The notes below the pieces were generated by a model that was given only the letters and a program-made list of their open reading frames with translations, searched no databases and was not told the DNA's origin. From Lineus longissimus (lineage: Eukaryota; Nemertea; Pilidiophora; Heteronemertea; Lineidae): a stretch of DNA of 64,000 nucleotides. A program made the position numbers and the translations under genes. The DNA lies in assembly GCF_910592395.1 (NCBI RefSeq), contig NC_088309.1:11846599-11910598 (forward strand), read 5' to 3'. Positions 55,499 through 64,000 of this stretch are shown in pieces. The first letter of the stretch is position 1, and every line of letters starts with the position of its first letter.

Positions 55499-55995
55499 GC
55501 TTTATTTTATTTATTTATTTAAACCTCCAAACAGGAGAACAATGACAAGTACAATAGATACATAAAAGTTCAACAAATATAAAATAGTACATGATTAAAA
55601 AGCTCGTACCAAAAGTTTGACCAGCCCCCTCTCGTGCGACCCCGGGGAGCAGTATCTGTCGTCGAGGAGGAGAGACCTAAGAGAGTCAACTACGCCATCC
55701 TCGCCAACAGAGGCCACGCCAACGGGGCAGAGCGAGCGGGGACGGTCTGAAAAAGCAAGAACAGCAGGCGACACGTGATGGGAGACATCGTGCAACAGTG
55801 TACCAGCAGTACAACCACGCCCCGTTAAAAATTCAGCCAAAAGAACAGCGTTAAGAGCACTAGCCGGGGACCGACGTTTAAAAATACGGTTAAAAAGTAA
55901 TAACTTACTATTGAGGATCACAGAGGAGACAGGATTAACAGAAATGGCTTTCAGAAGCTTGCCATGGTGTGATCGCTTCGGTAAACCGAGCACCC
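55499..55995 (-). pseudogene. 5'-truncated LINE 3' end
   Basis: On the minus strand 132 codons read MLGLPKRSHHGKLLKAIS, then NSKLLLFNRIFKRRSPASAL and a C-terminal LVKLLVRAF. LGLPKRSH and LLFNRIF blocks are typical of the C-terminus of non-LTR ORF2 proteins. Downstream on the same strand comes a 3' UTR with ATTGTTCTCCTGTTTGGAGG and a TTTAAATAAATAAATAAA tail ending at about 55500. The reverse transcriptase core is absent, as expected for a 5'-truncated insertion. Confidence 0.75.
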
Positions 55996-56199
55996 GTTTA
56001 AAATTATTACTCTGAAAACTGTTTAAAATAGTCAGATCCTGTTTAAAATAGTCAGAAACTGTTTAAACTAGTCAGATCGTATTATCCACAAACATATGAT
56101 ATAGTAGTGGCCATACTAAATACAGCAACTGCGGTCATCCGCCTATCACCTGATTGTACGAGAAACTTCAGACTTAGCTGAGCAGGCTTAAAATGAGAA
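55996..56199. repeat. short CTGTTTAAAATAGTCAGA tandem and flank
   Basis: Three to four units of about 22 bases at 56018-56080, then unremarkable sequence leading into the satellite. Confidence 0.7.
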
Positions 56200-57058
56200 A
56201 GGGTTAATGAGACTTGCAAATGAATGAAATGGAGTCAGAAAGGGTTAAAGTGACTTGTAGCTGAATAGGGAGCGAGTATTTGAATAGGGAAATGGAGTTA
56301 TAGAGGATTGAAATGAGTTAAGACGAATAAAGAACTGGGCATTTTGAACCGGGAAATGGAGTCAAAAAGGGTTAAAGTGACTTGCAAATCAAGGACGATA
56401 CCGCGGTGACGTCACGGCTTTTCCAAGATGGCACTGCATATTGTAAACAAACTCGATCCACGGCATTTTGAAATGGGAAATGGAGTCAGAAAGGGTTAAA
56501 GAGACTTGCAAATGAATGAAATGGAGTCAGAAAGGGTTAAAGTGACTTGTAGCTGAATCGGGAGCCAGCATTTGAATAGGGAAATGGAGTTATAGAGGAC
56601 TGAAATGAGTTAAGACGAATAAGGAACTGGCATTTTGAACTTGGAAATGGAGTCAGAAAGGGTTAAAGTGACTGATAGCTGAATTGTGAGCCAGCATTTG
56701 AATAGGGAAATGGAGTCAGAAAGGGTTGAAATGAGCTAAGACGAATAAGGAGCTGGCATTTTGAACCGGGAAATGGAGTCAGAAAGGGTTAAAGTGACTT
56801 GTAGCTGAATCGGGAGCCAGCATTTGAATAGGGAAATGGACTGATAGAGGGTTGAAATGAGTTAAGACGAATAAGGAACTGGCATTTTGAACCGGGAAAT
56901 GGAGTCAGAAAGGGTTAAAGTGCCTTGCAAATGAATGAAATGGAGTCAGAAAGGGTTAAAGTGACTTGTAGCTGAATCGGGAGCCAGCATTTGAATAGGG
57001 AAATGGAGTTATAGAGGACTGAAATGAGTTAAGACGAATAAGGAACTGGCATTTTTTG
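56200..57058 (+). repeat. 167-base satellite, first block
   Basis: Tandem units contain GGAGTCAGAAAGGGTTAAAG, TGACTTGTAGCTGAATCGGG, AGCCAGCATTTGAATAGGGA and GAGTTAAGACGAATAAGG. Each unit holds two copies of the GGAGTCAGAAAGGGTTAAAG word. The block is interrupted at 56390-56463 by a transposon-end segment and ends at the foldback element. Confidence 0.9.
56390..56463 (+). mobile_element. solo end of the 26986-type TIR element
   Basis: CAAGGACGATACCGCGGTGA and the following 50 or so bases match the end of the 1390-base element at 26986-28375 in inverted form, up to CTCGATCCACG. There is no second end; satellite sequence resumes directly at CATTTTGAA. Confidence 0.85.
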
Positions 57059-57616
57059 AGGTAACCGGAAAAACGCCGACCGACCGACCGACCGACTAAC
57101 CTGCCAACCTACCGTCATATGCAGTATCCCTTTTGCTTCTCTATAGCACATGTATCTGTGTAGTGCCCAGCGCAATGGACATGATGGAGTCCGACGTGTC
57201 GGACAGCAGCAGGTCATTTGAAATGAAATTGTAAACGAGCGCACGTGCGCTGTTCAAATGACAACAAATGCATATTGCGCGTTGCAGTTCATGCATTGCA
57301 TCGGTCGAGACACTCGAGTAGAAAAACTACAGTGCATAGATTAGGCCCAAATCATGTTTTTATATCCACCGACCATGTAGACAAAGCATATCTTTAGAGT
57401 ATCGTTATCAGTTCCTTACCGCGTGGGCTCGTTTTCCCGGTATAATTGACTGGAGATGCTGCTTTCAGACACGTCGGATTCCATCACGTCCATTGCGCTG
57501 GGCACTACACAGATACATGTGCTATAGAAAGCGAAAGGGATACTGCATATGACGGTAGGTTCGCAGGTCAGTCGGTCAGTCGGTCGGTCGGTCGGTCGGC
57601 GTTTTTCCGGTTACCT
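57059..57616. mobile_element. 558-base foldback element
   Basis: Arms of about 155 bases, starting AGGTAACCGGAAAAACGCCG with a (GACC)n run, are inverted with over 90 percent match by eye. TTTTTTG flanks both sides (57052-57058 and 57617-57623). It has inserted in the satellite's CATTTTGAA word. There is no coding frame that is not an arm artefact. Confidence 0.88.
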
Positions 57617-57956
57617 TTTTTTGAAGCAATATTCCTGTTTGTCACTGTTACAATACACCTTGGGATTTCACCCCAGACTGACCATAAAATTCCTAGGCCA
57701 AGGTCGGCATGGTCTGTGTGTTAACAGAACAGGTAAAGATGAAACAGCATGCTTCATGCTAAACTGGACATTGCATGATAGGCAGTATATCCACACCTGA
57801 TGCATTGCAATTTTTTTAGCTTAAGCTGAAATTGGACGGAGAGTTCTGACCTGGCTACAGGGAGTCTGTGTCAGTAAGTAGGCCACGCAATAGCATACAT
57901 TATATAGGCCGCAGGGATGTGTACTATTTTCAAGTTAGGTCGAGATAGAGGCCAGA
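57617..57956. other. non-satellite spacer
   Basis: Unique-looking sequence between the foldback element and the second solo TIR end; nothing recognised. Confidence 0.4.
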
Positions 57957-58016
57957 CAAGGACGATACCGCGGTGACGTCACGGCTTTTCCAATTGTAAA
58001 CAAACTCGATCCACGG
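57957..58016 (+). mobile_element. second solo end of the 26986-type TIR element
   Basis: The same CAAGGACGATACCGCGGTGA end, with an internal deletion of about 14 bases compared with 56390, joined to satellite sequence at exactly the same point (CCACGG then CATTTTGAA). The shared junction means the satellite lies inside, or has been captured by, this element family. Confidence 0.85.
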
Positions 58017-60637
58017 CATTTTGAACTGGGAAATGGAGTCAGAAAGGGTTAAAGTGACTTGCAAATGAATGAAATGGAGTCAGAAAGGGTCAAAGTGACT
58101 TGTAGCTGAATCGGGAGCCAGTATTTGAATAGGGAAATGGACTTATAGTGGGTTAAAATGAGTTAAGACGAATAAGGAGCTGGTATTTTGAACCGGGATA
58201 TGGAGTCAGAAAGGGTCAAAGTGACTTGCAAATGAATGAAATGGAGTCAGAAAGGGTTAAAGTGACTAGTAGCTGAATTGGGAGCCAGCATTTGAATAGG
58301 GAAATGGACTTATTGAGGGTTAAAATGAGTTAAGACGAATAAGGAACTGGCATTTTGAACCGGGAAATGGAGTCAGAAAGGGTTAAAGTGACTTAGTGCA
58401 AATGAATGAAATGGAGTCAGAAAGGGTTAACGTGACTTGCAGCTGAATCGGGAGCCAGCATTTGAATAGGGAAATGGACTTATAGAGGGTTAAAATGAGT
58501 TAAGACGAATAAGGAGCTGGCATTTTGAACTGGGAAATGGATTCAGAAAGGGTTAAAGTGACTTGCAAATGAATGAAATGGAGTCAGAAACGGTTAAAGT
58601 GACTAGTAGCTGAATCGGGAGGCAGTATTTGAATAGGGAAATGGACTTATAGTGGGTTAAAATGAGTTAAGACGAATAAGGAGCTGGTATTTTGAACCGG
58701 GAAATGGAGTCAGAAAGGGTCAAAGTGACTTGCAAATGAATGAAATGGAGTCAGAAAGGGTTAAAGTGACTAGTAGCTGAATTGGGAGCCAGCATTTGAA
58801 TAGGGAAATGGACTTATTGAGGGTTAAAATGAGTTAAGACGAATAAGGAACTGGCATTTTGAACCGGGAAATGGAGTCAGAAAGGGTTAAAGTGACTTGC
58901 AAATGAATGAAATGGAGTCAGAAAGGGTCAAAGTGACTTGTAGCTGAATCGGGAGCCAGCATTTGAATAGGGAAATGGAGTTATATAGGGTAAAAATGAG
59001 TTAAGACGAATAAGGAGCTGGCATTTTGAACTGGGAAATGGATTCAGAAAGGGTTAAAGTGACTTGCAAATGAATGAAATGGAGTCAGAAACGGTTAAAG
59101 TGACTAGTAGCTGAATCGGGAGCCAGTATTTGAATAGGGAAATGGACTTATAGAGGGTTGAAATGAGTTAAGACGAATAAGGAACTGGTATTTTGAACCG
59201 GGAAATGGAGTCAGAAAGGGTTAAAGTGACTTGCAAATGAATGAAATGGAGTCAGAAAGGGTTAAAGTGACTAGTAGCTGAATTGGGAGCCAGCATTTGA
59301 ATAGGGAAATGGACTTATTGAGGGTTAAAATGAGTTAAGACGAATAAGGAACTGGCATTTTGAACCGGGAAATGGAGTCAGAAAGGGTTAAAGTGACTTG
59401 CAAATGAATGAAATGGAGTCAGAAACGGTTAAAGTGACTAGTAGCTGAATTGGGAGCCAGCATTTGGATAGGGAAATGGAGTAATATAGGGTTAAAATGA
59501 GTTAAGACGAATAAGGAACTGGCATTTTGAACCGGGAAATGGAGTCAGAAAGGGTTAAAGAGACTTGCAAATGAATGAAATGGAGTCAGAAAGGGTTAAA
59601 GTGACTTGTAGCTGAATTGGGGGCCAGTATTTGAATAGGGAAATGGAGTTATGTAGGGTTAAAATGAGTTAAGACGAATAAGGAACTGGGCATTTTGTAC
59701 TGGGAAATGGAGTCAGAAAGGGTTAAAGAGACTTGCAAATGAATGAAATGGAGTCAGAAAGAGTTAAAGTGACTTGTAGCTGAATTTGGAGCCAGTATTT
59801 GAATAGGGAAATGGACTTATAGAGGGTTAAAATGAGTTACGACGAATAAGGAACTGGCATTTTGAACTGGGAAATGGAGTCAGAAAGGGTTAAAGTGACT
59901 TGCAAATGAATGAAATGGAGTCAGAAAGGGTTAACGTGACTTGCAGCTGAATCCGGGAGCCAGCATTTGAATAGGGAAATAGACTTATAGAGGGTTAAAA
60001 TGAGTTACGACGAATAAGGAGCTAGCATTTTGAACCGGGAAATGGAGTCAGAAAGGGTTAAAGTGACTTGTAGCTTAATCGGGAGCCAGCATTTGAATAG
60101 GGAAATGGAGTTATATAGGGTTAAAATGAGTTAAGACGAATAAGGAGCTGGCATTTTGAACCGGGAAATGGAGTCAGAAAGGGTTAAAGTGACTTGCAAA
60201 TGAATGAAATGGAGTCAGAAAGGGTTAAAGTGACTTGTAGCTGAATCGGGAGCCAGCATTTGAATAGGGAAATGGACTGATAGAGGGTTGAAATGAGTTA
60301 AGACGAATAAGGAACTGGCATTTTGAACCGGGAAATGGAGTCAGAAAGGGTTAAAGTGCCTTGCAAATGAATGAAATGGAGTCAGAAAGGGTTAAAGTGA
60401 CTTGTAGCTGAATCGGGAGCCAGCATTTGAATAGGGAAATGGACTGATAAAGGGTTAAAATGAGTTAAGACGAATAAGGAACTGGCATTTTGAACTGGGA
60501 AATGGAGTCAAAAAGGGTTAAAGTGACTTGCAAATGAATGAAATGGAGTCAGAAAGGGTTAAGTGACTTGTAGCTGAATCGGGAGCCAGTATTTGAATAG
60601 GGAAATGGACTTATAGAGGGTTAAAATGAGTTAAGAC
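58017..60637 (+). repeat. 167-base satellite, main block
   Basis: About 15 to 16 units; successive GTTAAGACGAATAAGG words are 166-170 bases apart (58331, 58501, 58668, 58834, 59002, 59169). Sequence variants such as GACTTATAGAGGG, GACTTATTGAGGG and GAGTTATATAGGG alternate, which suggests a higher-order period. Confidence 0.93.
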
Positions 60638-61205
60638 CCCTTTTATGTCATATTCCATTGATGATTACAACCATTCACTTCATTCATTGATCTTGGATCA
60701 CTGAATGAACCTATCAGCTTATGCAATATTCCATGTAACACTGTTCGAAGTCCTCAATAAAAGCCGTCTGGACACAGCTGTCTTCCCACTTTCTCCATGG
60801 ACTTCGAAGGAAAAGGAACTGCTACAATGTAAGCATAGCAAATTTCCTCTACCAAATTCAGCTTTCTTTTCTATGGTGAGTATAATGTCCCTCAATAGTG
60901 GATTTTCCCCCCAAATTCTGATGCTCTGTTTGATAAAATGTAAAGATTCTTTGAATCGGGGCAGGTTTACTTCAGCTAGTTCTTTCTTTAGCATTATTTG
61001 TAGAAAGACTTTTCACACATGGACCCTACAGGATAAACACTAACCTGACGAATTTTGAATTTCCATACAAGCACAAATATTAGTTTCTATCGCATACTAG
61101 TAGAACACAATTCGCTGTTCAGGGCCTGGTTATCAAAACCCAGAAGTATTAAGGTAGCAGGAAGGGTTGGGCGTTTGTGGTTTCTGAGTCTGAGGGGGTT
61201 GGTGT
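60638..61205. other. non-coding stretch
   Basis: A minus-strand frame of 91 codons (60719-60994) starting MLKKELAEVNLPRFKESLHF is the only notable one. It is amphipathic and could be a fragment of a mobile-element protein, but no family is recognised. Confidence 0.3.
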
Positions 61206-61269
61206 CTGTTGACTGTGCTTTAAGAGAGACTAGGCATGGCGCCAGTCTCTCTTAAAGCACAGTCAACAG
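61206..61269. repeat. perfect 26-base palindrome arms
   Basis: CTGTTGACTGTGCTTTAAGA (continuing to 61231) pairs perfectly with 61244-61269 around a 12-base spacer, AGGCATGGCGCC, that is itself partly self-complementary. The right arm plus 23 following bases recur at 61585-61646 without the left arm. Confidence 0.92.
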
Positions 61270-61430
61270 GCATTTGGTCTCAGTATTTGGGTTTTGATTG
61301 CCATGACTGTACCCCTGTAAAAGTCAGAGGAGGAGAAGTTTGGAATGATGAAAGCATTGAAGAAGAAGAAATGTTATTATTGAGGAAAGCAAAATTTATT
61401 ATGAGACTAGAAGGCAGTGTCCTGACTTGA
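61236..61430 (+). CDS. small unknown ORF, duplicated downstream
   Basis: ATG in a strong context (GGCATGGCG) opens 64 codons starting MAPVSLKAQSTGIWSQYLG. The first 19 codons recur at 61590, where a C-to-T change creates a stop. The peptide has a CHDC motif and an acidic EEEE stretch. No family recognised; it overlaps the palindrome, so it could be chance. Confidence 0.22.
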   Translation: MAPVSLKAQSTGIWSQYLGFDCHDCTPVKVRGGEVWNDESIEEEEMLLLRKAKFIMRLEGSVLT

Positions 61431-61804
61431 TTATTTTGAAAATGGCGGTCTGAACACATTAAAAGGTGGAACATGGCATTTTATCGACTTTGAAGTGCTC
61501 CGCAGTTAAAGGGAGACTATAGGCAGCAGCTAGGTAGGCAAGATAAAGTCATACAAATTTGCCAATAGGGGTCAGTCATATCTCTAGGCATGGCGCCAGT
61601 CTCTCTTAAAGCACAGTCAACAGGCATTTGGTCTTAGTATTTGGGTAAGTACAGAATCAAGGCAGCACAGAGAGCAATGATTGAACGATGCTGTGGACAA
61701 GTCCAAGGATACTGCATCAGTCACGACCAACTTCTCATCAGAAAGCGTCACCACCAGCATATTCAATGTTCAGTTCCAACCTGTACCAGTCCAATGCACG
61801 CCTG

Positions 61805-61930
61805 TCATGGTCAGCAGTGGTCAGCTTAGCGCGATATGGAACATTCTTCCGAAACTCAAGCGAGGGAAGTCTGCTCATTTGCCTATCTCGCGCACTGCTC
61901 CTTCTTGTCAAACATCGTAGTGAAATCGTG
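61805..61930 (+). repeat. direct repeat, copy 1
   Basis: CTTAGCGCGATATGGAACAT through CATCGTAGTGAAATCG. A second copy with few changes lies at 63765-63880. Confidence 0.85.
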
Positions 61931-62164
61931 GTACAGTGGGGCGTCCTCGAGGATTGCAGCTGGTCGGACAGACGTGAGGTGGAATGTGGGCGGCTGCACT
62001 TCTTCGTTGATGTGCGATGGCAAATAGCACAGTTGTTGCGTTGCATGACAGCTGAAAGTGAATGTGATATCATAGAACTGAGGCATTTGCAATGAGACTA
62101 TAGGTGAAGTAGAAGCAAGGAGTGAAATGGGCCATCTTCCAGTGACTAATATACAGAGTAAGGG

Positions 62165-62285
62165 CCCTGGGTGTTGTTAGATTCAGCATTGAATGTATTC
62201 CTCGTACAAGCGTGAATAGTGTGGACATACAGTGAGAGGTGAGAGAACCCTATTGACTACTTCTTGTAACTTTATCTTGGATATT
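62165..62285 (+). repeat. direct repeat pair, first copy
   Basis: GTGTTGTTAGATTCAGC through AACTTTATCTTG, repeated in diverged form at 62645-62765. A second pair, TACTTGGATAGCGACTGTGT through TGATGACGATAGTG (62470-62570), recurs at 62840-62940. These imply past segmental duplication here. Confidence 0.65.
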
Positions 62286-62790
62286 ATATTAGTATTGAAC
62301 TTCTAGCCATGGAATATGAAGAAATTGAAGTTGTAGGCATGGAATATGAAAAATTATTCAACGGTGAAAGACATTATTCCATGAGGCTTTGCCGTGATCG
62401 CAAAGGACGCGACGTGATTGGTTCACATGCTAATGAGGTATGATAATGATAATTACATGTACCTCTATAAATGCTACTTGGATAGCGACTGTGTCGTTGA
62501 CTGCAACAGTGGTCTATGTCAATGTGTACCTGTAATGTCAATGAAGTATGATGAGGTGATGACGATAGTGCAATTATTAAATATTGGCAAGAGATCATAC
62601 TGCAACATAGGTCTTGTTTTTGACAGATGACTGTGCGACATTCCCATTGGGTCTTGTTAGAGTCAGCGCTGCATGTATTCCTTGTACAAGCTTGAATAGT
62701 TGTGACGGACTTTGAGGGGTGAGAGACCCCTATCGGCTACTTCGTCTAACTTTATCTTGCCTACCTAGCTGCTAGCAATAGTGCCCCTTT

Positions 62791-64000
62791 ATCAAGACTG
62801 AAACCCACTGTGTGGGGCTAAGAAATTACCTTTATAATCCTAGTTGGATAACCACTGTGTAGATGATTTGAAGAGTGCTCTGTGGATGTGTGCCTGTAAT
62901 GTCAATGAAAGTATGATGAGGTGATGACGATAGTGGAATGACGAAATATTGGAAAGAGATCTATTCCTAGAAGAACATATGTCCTGTTTTGACTAGGTGG
63001 CGCATTTTAGAATCAGCAGTGAGCACTGTGTGTAACATGGTGGAGGCAGCGGAGATAATAACTGTGTCGAAAGTATTGTTATAGGGCCTTCCCTAGGCCC
63101 ATGGGGTTTACAATCCACGATTGAAAAGACGTAGTTTGATCGCATTCAACTATAAATCCATTGAACAGTTGTGTTCCTTTAGTCAACCGATGACCTTTTG
63201 TTGGGCCATGATCGGGGATTGTAAACTGTAAATGTATTATGGACTGGGAGACGGGGGAAACACAAGTGAAATAGACCAAAACAAGTGATTTTGGGGCTTT
63301 GGTTTAGACGCATGCCCCACATGCGCCATGCGGGATTATACGGTTCATGTGAACTTGTTGACATCTACATGATCTAGTGCTGTTATTGGTCATGGTACAT
63401 GGTAGGCCTAATCATCATGGCTATATGTTTCAGGAAAAGCTCGGAGTAAAATGAACTGCCGATGAATAATGATGTTGTTCATGTTTACCATGTTTACTAG
63501 TACATAGCCATAGGGTATGCACTGGCCAGTGCACTTTCTGCACGTCGTCATGGTCATGTACGTGATACCTTGCATATTTTGTTTTTTGAATGCGCATGCT
63601 TTTTGGGCAAAATGACTTGTACCAACACTAATGAATAATGTCTTCTTATCCCTATGACTCCATAAACAGTGAGGGCATTGTCCCATTCCCATCAAATGGT
63701 AACTTGTTGTACCGTATTAGGGTGGAAGTTGGGGAGCAGATACCTACCGCTGCACGCCTGTCATAGTGATGAGCTTAGCGCGATATGGAACATTCTTCAG
63801 AAACTCAAGCGAGGGAAGTCTGCTCATTAGCATATCTCGCGCACTGCTCCTTCTTGTCAAACATCGTAGTGAAATCGTAATGGAAAACGTCTGGCTTTGC
63901 GCCAGACGTTGAGACTAATAAGTGAAGAACTAATAGGTAAAGAACTTCTACTTGCGCGAGACTGCTCTGATAAAATTATCATTGCAGAGACTACGGTGAC
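62791..64000. other. non-coding, with small hairpins
   Basis: No gene. GTTTACAATCC at about 63106 is inverted at about 63217, and a perfect 10-base stem (AACGTCTGGC, loop TTTGC, GCCAGACGTT) lies at 63886-63910. The copy 2 direct repeat at 63765-63880 is directly before that hairpin. Confidence 0.45.

Larger units (their letters stand above)
61506..62790. mobile_element. decayed inverted-repeat element
   Basis: AGCAGCTAGGTAGGCAAGAT with flanking AAAGT at 61527-61551 is matched by its complement at about 62748-62774, and surrounding blocks (GACTATAGGC, CAATAGGGGTC) match less well. The left edge follows TTAA (61506-61509); the right edge reads CCTTTATC. The target site is probably decayed TTAA. 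There is no transposase inside. Confidence 0.55.

Overview
This window reads as nuclear DNA from a metazoan, most likely a marine invertebrate. It is AT-rich, has no operons, and every long open frame that can be assigned to a family belongs to a transposable element. The mix of L2-like LINE, Helentron, Penelope-like, PIF/Harbinger-like and Mutator-like elements, together with a repeat built of roughly 302-base modules, fits an amphioxus, hemichordate, echinoderm or lophotrochozoan. The species cannot be fixed from the sequence alone.

Layout. 0-7.4 kb: mostly non-coding, with a small TTAA-flanked inverted-repeat element (3620-3851), a 709-base inverted-repeat element (4229-4937) and one candidate apple/PAN-like exon (6486-6844). 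7.4-10.9 kb: a LINE ORF2 with an unbroken frame and its 3' tail. 11.1-12.0 kb: a broken Penelope-like GIY-YIG domain between inverted repeats. 12.7-14.0 kb: two neighbouring copies of one MITE and a third small inverted-repeat element. 14.3-21.1 kb: two paralogous single-exon-like genes of unknown function. 22.8-26.6 kb: a GTTAAC-rich repeat, a modular repeat and an orphan ORF fragment. 26.65-31.7 kb: a decayed Helentron (HUH Rep, Pif1-like helicase, AP-type endonuclease) whose Rep is split by a 1390-base element that itself carries a 444-base MITE. 32.7-38 kb: the modular repeat again, an inverted block of a 167-base satellite and a 59/82-base array.

40.1-48.3 kb is the most unusual part. 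Three minus-strand coding regions follow one another: a 1208-residue Mutator/NOF-like transposase that ends in the cysteine box of a ubiquitin-specific protease; a second frame that supplies the rest of that USP domain and then a complete-looking Ulp1/SENP-type protease; and, beyond a 2.2 kb array of 49-base repeats, a SGNH-hydrolase-like protein. If this is one transposon, it carries a deubiquitinase, a deSUMOylase and an esterase-like protein next to its transposase.

49.6-64 kb: a 928-base inverted-repeat element with 10-base target duplications, a Harbinger-like element with a transposase fragment, a LINE 3' fragment, and a 4.4 kb block of the 167-base satellite, interrupted by a foldback element and by two copies of the end of the same TIR family that sits in the Helentron. 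The last part has a near-perfect palindrome and several decayed direct and inverted duplications. No tRNA, rRNA, CRISPR array or prokaryotic signal was found; two tRNA-derived SINE-like segments are weakly supported.
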